64,000 nt of DNA from NCBI RefSeq assembly GCF_051148895.1, contig NZ_CP154625.1:496001-560000 (forward strand), in the 5' to 3' direction. Each line of letters begins with the position of its first letter. Within the stretch, counting starts at the first letter, position 1. Below the pieces are notes generated by a model, which worked only from the letters and a program-made list of their open reading frames with translations, was not told where the DNA came from and did no database searches. A program made the translations under genes and the position numbers. The DNA is from Terrisporobacter vanillatitrophus (GTDB lineage: Bacteria > Bacillota > Clostridia > Peptostreptococcales > Peptostreptococcaceae). Of this stretch, positions 51,399-58,334 are shown in pieces.

Positions 51399-52802
51399 AT
51401 GGAAACTTATTTTGAAAAAGAAAGAAAATACCTTTATGAAAAAGCTATGAAAGTAGTTAATGCAGGTGAAATGTTAAAAGCCTATCGTAAAGGTGAAAAA
51501 TATGAAGTAACAGTGGAAGAAGAATATAATAGAGAATTTTTTGATCTTGTTAACAAGGTAAGTTTAAGTTTAATGGAAGATAAAGATAATTTTTATGGTT
51601 ACTTTTTATTTCAAATGGAAAAAGTTATAAGATTTGATATGACCAGTTCAACTTCTGTTAGCTTTAAAGGTGCAAAATATGTAATTTACTTTAATCCAAT
51701 TATTTTCTTGGAGCTTAACATAAAACAAATGGAGACTACTATAAAGCATGAAATTCTTCATATAGTATCTCAACATTTAATGAGAGGTACAGATTTAAAA
51801 GATAAATACACTACTTTAGCAATTAATATGGCAATGGATGTAGTTGTAAATCAATATTTGGATTACTTACCACCCTACGCAATTACATTAGAGTATATAA
51901 ATGTGAAATATAACTTAAAGCTGGAACCTTATAAAACCTTTGAGTATTATTTGGAAAAAATCCAAACAGAACTTGATTTGCAGGAAGAAGATGATGAAGG
52001 TGAAGAAATAGATAGCAATGAAAATGTGTCTGTAGAATTTGATATAGAAAAAACTCATGATTCTTGGGATGAATCTGATGAAATAGACGAAAAAACTTTG
52101 AAAGAATTTACAGAAAAAATAGTTGATAATTCACAAAAAGGAAGTATTCCCAATTACTTGGAAGGAATGATAAAATCTTTGAAAAGTAGCAAGGGAGAAC
52201 TTCCTTGGAACTTGTACTTAAAAAAACTAATGGGAGCTGTGGAAGCTAATAAAAAGAAGACTATAACAAGAAGAAATAGAAGACAACCCAATAGACTGGA
52301 CCTTAGAGGAGAACTTAGAGGTCATAAGGCAGAAATTGCTGTAGCTATTGATATAAGTGGAAGTATAAGTGATGAAGAATTTAAACAAGCAATTAAAGAA
52401 GTTCTTAGCATTGTCAAAAATTACAATCAAGAAATTACCATAATAGAATGTGACAAGGAAATTAGAAGAACATATAAAGTGAAATCAGTGAAAGATGTGA
52501 AAGATAGAATTGCAACAGGTGGAGGAACAGAATTTTCACCAGTTTTTCAATATGCAAATAATAAAAGGTTAAACTTATTAGTATACTTTACTGATGGAAA
52601 AGGTGAAGAAAGACTTAAAGTAGTGCCAAGAGGTTATAATATTTTATGGGTTATATCTGGAAGAGGAGATAAGCTTTCTGTACTTAAACCTTATGGAGCT
52701 GTGAAAAAATTAAGTAAAGTTGAAGTAAAAGAAGAAATTATAGATATGAGTGATATTAGAAGTGATGGATACTCTATGAATAATCAACAACCAATGTCAT
52801 AA
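51399..52802 (+). CDS. Metallopeptidase-VWA protein (DUF2201 type)
   Basis: A 467-residue soluble protein. The N-terminal part (residues about 20-280) is a putative metallopeptidase with the zinc motif HEILH at 117-121 and a third His likely in SQH just after. An acidic linker (QEEDDEGEEIDSNENVSVEF) lies at about 195-225. The C-terminal ~160 residues are a VWA-like domain with the MIDAS motif DISGS (Asp318) and later YFTDGKGEE; the middle Thr sits in ATGGGTEFSP. It fits the DUF2201 family found with MoxR ATPases. The pairing suggests an ATPase-controlled protease or complex-loading machine. Confidence 0.88.
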   Translation: METYFEKERKYLYEKAMKVVNAGEMLKAYRKGEKYEVTVEEEYNREFFDLVNKVSLSLMEDKDNFYGYFLFQMEKVIRFDMTSSTSVSFKGAKYVIYFNPIIFLELNIKQMETTIKHEILHIVSQHLMRGTDLKDKYTTLAINMAMDVVVNQYLDYLPPYAITLEYINVKYNLKLEPYKTFEYYLEKIQTELDLQEEDDEGEEIDSNENVSVEFDIEKTHDSWDESDEIDEKTLKEFTEKIVDNSQKGSIPNYLEGMIKSLKSSKGELPWNLYLKKLMGAVEANKKKTITRRNRRQPNRLDLRGELRGHKAEIAVAIDISGSISDEEFKQAIKEVLSIVKNYNQEITIIECDKEIRRTYKVKSVKDVKDRIATGGGTEFSPVFQYANNKRLNLLVYFTDGKGEERLKVVPRGYNILWVISGRGDKLSVLKPYGAVKKLSKVEVKEEIIDMSDIRSDGYSMNNQQPMS

Positions 52803-52807
52803 GGAAT

Positions 52808-52850
52808 AAAAATGTAGTTACTAAGTATGATCTTAGGAGCTACATTTTTT
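52808..52850 (+). terminator. Terminator of the MoxR-VWA operon
   Basis: AAATGTAG-TACTAAG pairs with CTTAG-AGCTACATTT, followed by T6. Confidence 0.8.
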
Positions 52851-52869
52851 ATAGGAATAATTATAAAAA

Positions 52870-52889
52870 ATGTAAAGTAAGCTTGACAT
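52870..52889. promoter_or_regulatory. Xre operator, upstream copy
   Basis: ATGTAAAGTAAGCTTGACAT, 17 of 20 identical to the perfect palindrome 47 bases downstream. It covers the -35 box. Confidence 0.65.
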
Positions 52890-52910
52890 GAAATTATAAT
52901 CTGTTACTAT
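52883..52910 (+). promoter_or_regulatory. Sigma-A promoter of the Xre gene
   Basis: TTGACA at 52883-52888, 16 bases, TACTAT at 52905-52910, placed between the two palindromic operators. Confidence 0.75.
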
Positions 52911-52916
52911 TTAAGT

Positions 52917-52936
52917 ATGTAAAGCATGCTTTACAT
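52917..52936. promoter_or_regulatory. Xre operator, perfect 20-base palindrome
   Basis: ATGTAAAGCATGCTTTACAT is its own reverse complement. It covers the predicted transcription start, as expected for autorepression. Confidence 0.75.
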
Positions 52937-52960
52937 AAACTAATAAGGAGTGCACTATTT

Positions 52961-53155
52961 ATGAACAATAGATTAGAAGAAATTAGAAAAGAAAGAGAAA
53001 TAACACAAGAAGAGCTAGCTGCAGTACTGGAGGTTTCTAGACAAACTATTAGTTCTTTGGAAAAAGGAAGATATAATCCTTCTATTATTCTTGCTTTTAA
53101 AATTGCGCGATATTTTAATATGCAAATTGAAGAGATATTTATTTATGAAGAGTGA
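52961..53155 (+). CDS. Xre-family regulator, single HTH
   Basis: A 64-residue HTH protein that is almost all DNA-binding domain: LEEIRKEREITQEELAAVLE then VSRQTISSLEKGRYNPSIIL. Proteins of this kind (YozG-like) usually stand next to a small membrane protein, as here. TAAGGAG lies 10 bases before the ATG. The two palindromes at its promoter make autoregulation likely. Confidence 0.9.
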   Translation: MNNRLEEIRKEREITQEELAAVLEVSRQTISSLEKGRYNPSIILAFKIARYFNMQIEEIFIYEE

Positions 53156-53190
53156 AAATAATTTTTATATTTTTTAAGGAGGTATAAATA

Positions 53191-53622
53191 ATGAAAAAGT
53201 ATTGGGTTGATTATAGTTTGACCATAATAGGTATATTGTTACTTGGATCAGGTTTATTCTTGATAAAATCCATATCAGATCCACAAGGCATTATGAAAGC
53301 ACTACCATATATTTGTGTGGGGTTAGGATGTGGGATTTTTGGTCATGGAATGGGTAATATATTAGGCGAAAGAGCTATGAAAAATAATCCTGAGATAAAA
53401 AAACAATTGGAAATAGAACAAAATGATGAGAGAAATATTGCAATTGGCAATGCTGCAAAAGCCAAGGCCTATGAAATGATGATTTATGTATTTGGAGCAT
53501 TAATAATGTCTTTTGGGCTTATGGGAGTGGATATGGTGGTTCTACTATTGCTAGTATTTGCTTATTTATTTGTAGTATTCTATGGGATATATTACAGATT
53601 TAAATATGATAAAGAAATGTAA
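53191..53622 (+). CDS. DUF2178-like small membrane protein
   Basis: A 143-residue protein with two pairs of membrane helices (residues about 7-26, 36-55, 92-110, 113-133). Between them a cytoplasmic loop has QNDERNIAIGNAAKAKAYEM, the signature seen in DUF2178-type proteins partnered with Xre regulators. The C-terminus is basic. AAGGAGG precedes the ATG. It is co-transcribed with the Xre gene (35-base gap). Function unknown; it may sense envelope state or be the gene kept in check by the Xre protein. Confidence 0.78.
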   Translation: MKKYWVDYSLTIIGILLLGSGLFLIKSISDPQGIMKALPYICVGLGCGIFGHGMGNILGERAMKNNPEIKKQLEIEQNDERNIAIGNAAKAKAYEMMIYVFGALIMSFGLMGVDMVVLLLLVFAYLFVVFYGIYYRFKYDKEM

Positions 53623-53663
53623 ATTATAAACAATAGAAATTATATGTAAGCATTTCACGTAGA

Positions 53664-53699
53664 AAAGGGATGGATAGCCAATAGGTAATCCATTCCTTT
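53664..53699. terminator. Convergent terminator
   Basis: AAAGGGATGGAT pairs with ATCCATTCCTTT between two convergent genes. The right arm overlaps the stop codon of the Rrf2 gene. Confidence 0.6.
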
Positions 53700-54093
53700 A
53701 AAGTATATCCTCTAGAGTATATTCACTTAAAGTAAGTTTAAATGAATTAAGAGCGTCATTTATAATGGGTTTTAATTTGCAAGAATCATTTATAGAGCAA
53801 GTATTATTCTCAAGAGAAAAACATTCAAGAATATTTAAGTTATCCTCAGTTATTTCAAGAAGTTTACCTAAATTTATATCTTTAGGATCCATCCATAATT
53901 TTATACCACCATTTCTTCCTTTTGATGATGATATATAATTATTTTTAGATAATTTATATACGATTTTCTTTGTATGATGAGTTGATAAACCTAAAATGGA
54001 AGATAGTTCATCAACAGTAGAAAGATTATCTGGATGATTGCCTAAATACATTAGTATTCGAAAGCTATAGTCTGTAAATTTTGATAAATACAT
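53698..54093 (-). CDS. Rrf2-family regulator, NsrR-like
   Basis: A 131-residue winged-helix regulator with the Rrf2 start YLSKFTDYSFRILMYLGNH. The recognition region is VDELSSILGLSTHHTKKIVYKLSKN, with wing GRNGGIKL. Three Cys near residues 90-105 are spaced C-x7-C-x5-C (LECFSLENNTCSINDSCKL), the spacing of NsrR proteins that hold an Fe-S cluster and sense nitric oxide. It is divergent from the reverse rubrerythrin gene, which is a plausible target. AAAGGAG precedes the ATG. Confidence 0.82.
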   Translation of the reverse strand: MYLSKFTDYSFRILMYLGNHPDNLSTVDELSSILGLSTHHTKKIVYKLSKNNYISSSKGRNGGIKLWMDPKDINLGKLLEITEDNLNILECFSLENNTCSINDSCKLKPIINDALNSFKLTLSEYTLEDIL

Positions 54094-54116
54094 TATAATC
54101 TCCTTTAAAAATATAG

Positions 54117-54140
54117 TTTATATATGTATTATTATATAAA
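54117..54140. promoter_or_regulatory. Palindrome upstream of the Rrf2 gene
   Basis: TTTATATA and TATATAAA arms, 8-base spacer, about 25-45 bases ahead of the regulator start. It is a possible autoregulatory site; being AT-only, chance is not excluded. Confidence 0.35.
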
Positions 54141-54458
54141 TTATCAAGTATTAAACACAAGATAAATAATAAATTTTATTAGACTAGTAGGATGTGGTAA
54201 GAGATTTAATTTATGGATTTGAAAAAATATGGGAGATATTATATTAGGGTATTTGTAAAATGTGTATTTTTGTCAGTTTGATGTCCCACAAAATAGAAAA
54301 TTTTATGTTAAAATTATAGAAGGATAAAAAATAATAAAAAAATTTTAAAAAACTGTTTAAGGAGAAGGATGCGTGGTATTAATATAGCATAATTAAAAAT
54401 TAAACTTAAACAGTATATAATATTTAGGTTATATAAAAAATTAGGGAGGAATATTAAA
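54141..54458. other. Long upstream region of reverse rubrerythrin
   Basis: About 320 bases. The right part holds a 10-base inverted repeat with a tiny open frame inside (listed next). No promoter of full consensus was found; TTGATG at 54278-54283 is a possible -35. Confidence 0.4.
54352..54414 (+). promoter_or_regulatory. Leader with inverted repeat and 7-codon open frame
   Basis: ACTGTTTAAG at 54352-54361 is exactly complementary to CTTAAACAGT at 54405-54414. Inside lies AAGGAG, then ATG at 54369 and a 7-residue frame (MRGINIA) ending TAA at 54392. If translated, ribosomes would affect whether the arms pair. It may be an attenuator-like element controlling rubrerythrin. Confidence 0.4.
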
Positions 54459-55010
54459 ATGAAAAAATTTGTTTGTACAGTATGTGGTTATATATATGAA
54501 GGAGAATCAGCTCCAGAAGTATGTCCAGTATGTAAAGTAGGAGCTGAAAAGTTCGAAGAAATGAAAGGGGAAATGAATTGGGCTGACGAACACAGAATAG
54601 GTGTAGCTCAAGGAGTTGATGAAGAAGTAGTTGAAGGATTAAGAGCTAACTTTGTTGGAGAATGTACAGAAGTAGGAATGTACTTAGCTATGTCAAGACA
54701 AGCTGATAGAGAGGGATATCCAGAAGTTGCAGAAGCTTACAAAAGAATAGCCTTCGAAGAAGCAGAGCATGCTTCTAAATTCGCTGAATTATTAGGTGAA
54801 GTAGTAGTTGCTGATACTAAAGAGAACTTAAGAGTTAGAGTTGACGCTGAATACGGAGCAACTGATGGAAAATTAAAATTAGCTAAGAGAGCTAAAGAAC
54901 TAGGGTTAGATGCTATACATGATACAGTTCATGAAATGTGTAAAGATGAAGCTAGACATGGTAAAGCATTCTTAGGATTATTAGAAAGATACTTTGGGAA
55001 GCAAGCTTAA
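54459..55010 (+). CDS. Reverse rubrerythrin
   Basis: A 183-residue peroxide- and oxygen-reducing protein with reversed domain order. Residues 1-35 form a rubredoxin centre (FVCTVCGYIYEG, EVCPVCKVG). The rest is a four-helix di-iron domain with Glu/His ligands (ECTEVGMYLAMSRQADREG, IAFEEAEHASKFAE, MCKDEARHGKAFLG). In Clostridium acetobutylicum reverse rubrerythrins reduce H2O2 and O2 with NADH through partner proteins and are strongly induced by air. Codon use looks highly expressed. AGGGAGG precedes the ATG. A strong terminator follows. Confidence 0.95.
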   Translation: MKKFVCTVCGYIYEGESAPEVCPVCKVGAEKFEEMKGEMNWADEHRIGVAQGVDEEVVEGLRANFVGECTEVGMYLAMSRQADREGYPEVAEAYKRIAFEEAEHASKFAELLGEVVVADTKENLRVRVDAEYGATDGKLKLAKRAKELGLDAIHDTVHEMCKDEARHGKAFLGLLERYFGKQA

Positions 55011-55037
55011 TTAACATAAAAATAATAATTTAAAAAG

Positions 55038-55074
55038 CTGTATTACACTTTTAATAAAGTGTAATACAGTTTTT
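55038..55074 (+). terminator. Strong rho-independent terminator
   Basis: CTGTATTACACTT and its exact complement with a 6-base loop, followed by T5. Confidence 0.9.
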
Positions 55075-55086
55075 AAATTTATAAAT

Positions 55087-56042
55087 TTAAAAGCTTAAAA
55101 CTTCGCAATTATCATGTAATTTAAACTTATTTAATAAACCCTTACTAATAATTATTTTATTATTAGTAGTTATCAGAATTCCTTCAACATTATGATTTTT
55201 CATAAACTGAGAAGCTTTAAATGAGCCCATAATTAGAAGGGGAGTAGCTATTCCATCACATAGTAAAGAACTTTTATTAACGATAGTTATGCTAGCAATA
55301 TCTGTTTTTGCAGGATATCCAGTGTAAGGGTTTAAAATATGATGATATAATGTATTATTGTTTATAAAAGCTCTCTCATATATGCCTGATGTAACAATAG
55401 ACAAACTTTCAATATCCAATGAACAAATTATATCCATACTATGTTTTATAGGTTTATAAATGCCTACTTTCCACAAATCTGTAATGTTTTTTCTACCTAA
55501 GACTTTAATATTTCCACCTAGATTTATAATTGCACTTTTAACATGATTTTTTTTATAAAAATCTATTATTAAATCGGCAATATAACCTTTAGCAATACCT
55601 CCTAAGTCAATTTGTTGATTTTTTTATTAAGCATTATCTTTAACTTGTTTTCATCTAATAAAATATCATTGTAATCAACTATAGGAAGAATTTTATCAAT
55701 ATTCTCCTGAGAAATAACCTTAGGATTATGGCTACATACACCCCACATTTTCACTAAAGGTGCAATAGTTATATCAAATAATCCATTAGTTAATTTAGAA
55801 TAGTATATGGATTTTTTTACAATTTCAAAAGTATCTTCTGATACTTTGACAAAGTCTTTTCCTGCATTTTTATTTATTCTAGATACATCGCTATTATCAT
55901 TGTAAAAACTTAAAAGTATTTCTAGATTTTTCATGATTTCAGTAGATTTTCTTAAAATTAATTCAGCATCCACATTCTCCGTTGATATTTTTTGAAAGAC
56001 TTTTGTATTAAAAAAGAAATTCTTCTGATGTAATAAAATCAT
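55087..56042 (-). pseudogene. apbE: FAD:protein FMN transferase ApbE, frameshifted
   Basis: The enzyme attaches FMN to threonine of exported flavoproteins. Two open frames (56042-55602 and 55476-55087, with coding sequence in between) form one ApbE if one base is added in the T7 run at 55619-55625. The corrected junction reads NKKNQQIDLGGIAKGYIAD, the conserved ApbE motif. Later motifs are INLGGN, TSGIYERAF and YHHILNPYTGYPAKT. The defect could be a true mutation, phase variation, slippage used by the cell, or a sequencing error. The likely target is the FMN-binding protein encoded 22 bases upstream. An ATG at 56046 (other frame) is also close to the ribosome site. Confidence 0.85.
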
Positions 56043-56064
56043 CCATAATAACCTCCCTTAGTCT

Positions 56065-56619
56065 TTAGATTGATGAAGATGAACTTGAATCAGAAACAGC
56101 ATCTTGTAGAGCATCTTCAACTGCGTTAATTATCCCCTTTGAACTAAAAGTCGCGCCAGACACTGTGTCTACATCTGTACTTTGGGAACTAACTATTTCT
56201 TGAGGTACAGTTTCAAAGGCTTTTTCATAAAATCCTGGGGATTCGTTGTGACTAACTATCTCTACACTGGTAATTTTGCCGCTGGCAATAGTTACTTCAA
56301 CAGCTAAATTAGGTGCATATCCTGAAGCAGTGCCAGTATAAGTGCCGTCCTTATAGTTTGTATTTGTAGTATCTATAGTAGGTGTAGTATCTTGAGAGTC
56401 ATCGTATTGGTGATGACCACCACGCTTTCCACCATTATCAGGACTATAATTTTCAGCATCATTATAATATTCATTTGAATTATTTGAACTTTGTTGATCT
56501 TGAGCGCTAGCTATACTTTGGTTTTCTGTTTGGAAATTACCTATAAAACTAGTACCAATTGACCCCATTATTATTCCACAAACTAAGGCTGCAACAACTT
56601 TATTTTTACTATTTTTCAT
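56065..56619 (-). CDS. Exported FMN-binding domain protein
   Basis: A 184-residue surface protein. An N-terminal membrane anchor or signal (residues about 7-28) is followed by a disordered Asn/Ser/Asp-rich linker (to about 85). The FMN-binding domain (about 88-172) begins NYKDGTYTGTASGYAPNLAVEV and ends with DTVSGATFSSKGIINAV, in which SGAT-F/S is the flavinylation motif with acceptor Thr. A Ser-rich tail closes it. It is modified by ApbE from the next gene and fed electrons by the NapH-like protein upstream (overlap 11 bases). It resembles RnfG/NqrC-like or extracellular electron-transfer flavoproteins. Confidence 0.9.
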   Translation of the reverse strand: MKNSKNKVVAALVCGIIMGSIGTSFIGNFQTENQSIASAQDQQSSNNSNEYYNDAENYSPDNGGKRGGHHQYDDSQDTTPTIDTTNTNYKDGTYTGTASGYAPNLAVEVTIASGKITSVEIVSHNESPGFYEKAFETVPQEIVSSQSTDVDTVSGATFSSKGIINAVEDALQDAVSDSSSSSSI

Positions 56620-57478
56620 TTACTTTTTCCTCCATATTATTAAAATTTATTTCTTTAATTTCCAAATCATTAGATGAATAAGTAATTGTATTTGATTTAG
56701 GACAAACTTTATCATCCACACATTCTAAACAAGATATACAGCTTAAATCTCTAATTTCATCTTTTTCATGAACATCTATGCTCATAGGGCATGTATTACT
56801 ACATTTCTTACAAGATACACAAGTTGAGTTTTTTCTTACTATTCTAAATACTTTAATTTTATTAAATAATCCTAAAAAGGCGCCGTAAGGACATAGATAC
56901 TTACACCAAGGCCTTTGAACAAATAAAGATGTTATTATAATAATAAATAAGATTATTAATCCAGCAATACTCACATTTAGTTTGAAAATTCCTAGAAAAG
57001 CATGATAAGGATTGATTGATTCTAATAGAACAACACTAGAAGTTGCAGTTAAATAAACTGTAGCAACTAAAGTTATATATCTTAGATATTTTAAATTTTT
57101 ATCTAATTTTTTAGAAATAAATTTATTATATTTTTTCTTATTTGTTTTTTTACCAAGTTTAGCTACTAAATCCTGCAAAGCTCCAAATGGACAAATAAAG
57201 CCACAAATTATAGGACCGAAAACTATAGTAGTCATAATAGCTAGTCCAATGACTATTGCTAAAGTACTTTTAAGTTTTATCACCCATAGAGTAGAAGATG
57301 CAAAAAATTGATAAATGCTTGTGACACCACATACTGGACATATGTAGTGGAAAATTGATTCTGAAATCCAAGGAATGTCATTTCCAATAGTACTTAGATA
57401 GTGATTTAAAGAAGCAATAATAACCGTAACTAACAGGAGCATTTGGATTGTAAATCTTATATTTTTAATTTTTTTCAT
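56609..57478 (-). CDS. NapH/CcoG-like membrane ferredoxin
   Basis: A 289-residue membrane Fe-S protein with about five helices. It shows ICPVCGVTSIYQF, the CP motifs GFICPFGALQDLV and KYLCPYGAFLGLF, and a C-terminal two-cluster ferredoxin region (CVSCKKCSNTCP and CISCLECVDDKVCP). Such proteins move electrons across the membrane from quinol or ferredoxin to exported partners. It is first gene of a leftward operon with the FMN protein and ApbE. AGGAG precedes the ATG; the upstream region is shared with a divergent two-component system. Confidence 0.9.
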   Translation of the reverse strand: MKKIKNIRFTIQMLLLVTVIIASLNHYLSTIGNDIPWISESIFHYICPVCGVTSIYQFFASSTLWVIKLKSTLAIVIGLAIMTTIVFGPIICGFICPFGALQDLVAKLGKKTNKKKYNKFISKKLDKNLKYLRYITLVATVYLTATSSVVLLESINPYHAFLGIFKLNVSIAGLIILFIIIITSLFVQRPWCKYLCPYGAFLGLFNKIKVFRIVRKNSTCVSCKKCSNTCPMSIDVHEKDEIRDLSCISCLECVDDKVCPKSNTITYSSNDLEIKEINFNNMEEKVNEK

Positions 57479-57564
57479 ATTAATATCTCCTTTTTTATTT
57501 CAAATTTGTAATTATATTATAAAATAAACATAATTGAATAATCATCGTAAAACTGAGTTATAAA

Positions 57565-57584
57565 TGTGGCAAATTTGTGGCAAA
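57565..57584. promoter_or_regulatory. Tandem response-regulator box
   Basis: Exact copies of TGTGGCAAA at 57565-57573 and 57576-57584, an 11-base period, the geometry of OmpR/PhoB-type binding. TATAAT lies at 57605-57610 with no matching -35, typical of activator-dependent promoters. It lies between the flavin operon and the two-component genes, so it can serve both. Confidence 0.6.
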
Positions 57585-57644
57585 ATTAATTGTAAATGCT
57601 GTGTTATAATTTGTTACAAATAGATAATTATAAGGAGATAATTT

Positions 57645-58334
57645 ATGTCAAAATTAATATACATAGCTGATGACGAAGAAAATATAAGATCCCTAGTCAA
57701 ACTATTCCTAAAGAATGAAGGATATGAAGTTTATGATTTTGAGAATGGTGATTTGTTATTTGAGGAATTTAAAAATAAAGAGTGTGATTTAGTCATTTTA
57801 GATGTGATGATGCCTGGATCTGACGGTTTCGAAATTTGTACTAAAATAAGAGAATATAGTACAGTTCCTATTCTAATGTTAACTGCTAGAGATAGTGATG
57901 TGGATTATATTACAGGATTGACTTTAGGTAGTGACGATTATTTTACAAAACCTTTTAGTCCTATGTCTCTAGTTATAAAGGTGAAGGCAATATTTAGAAG
58001 AATTGATTTTGAAAATAGTAAAATCCAACATAAAATTTTAAGTTTCGCAGATATAAATATTAATACTAGTAATAAAATTGTTAAAAATAAAGATGAGATA
58101 ATTGATCTTACTCCAAACGAATATAATTTAATTACTTATTTATTTGAAAATAAAGAAAGAGCCATGTCTAGGGATGAAATTCTCAATGAAGTTTGGGGAT
58201 TTAATGCAGAGGTTGAAACAAGGGTTGCAGATGATACTGTAAAAAGATTAAGAAAGAAAATTATAAATACTAATTTAATAATTGAAACTGTATGGGGATA
58301 TGGTTTTAGATTGAGGAAAAAAGATGAAAAATAA
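57645..58334 (+). CDS. OmpR-family response regulator
   Basis: A 229-residue regulator with acidic residues DDEE (9-12), phospho-acceptor Asp53 in LVILDVMMPG and Lys in TKPFSPMSL. The C-terminal winged helix has DDTVKRLRKKI and VWGYGFRL. It overlaps the histidine kinase start by 11 bases and is divergent from the NapH-like operon, so that operon is the probable target through the TGTGGCAAA repeats. Confidence 0.93.
   Translation: MSKLIYIADDEENIRSLVKLFLKNEGYEVYDFENGDLLFEEFKNKECDLVILDVMMPGSDGFEICTKIREYSTVPILMLTARDSDVDYITGLTLGSDDYFTKPFSPMSLVIKVKAIFRRIDFENSKIQHKILSFADININTSNKIVKNKDEIIDLTPNEYNLITYLFENKERAMSRDEILNEVWGFNAEVETRVADDTVKRLRKKIINTNLIIETVWGYGFRLRKKDEK

Noticed and set aside
55980..56046. 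A second frameshift at the start of apbE
   Set aside because: An ATG at 56046 in another phase would need one base less to join the gene, but the ATG at 56042 is well placed after GGGAGG, so no defect is required.
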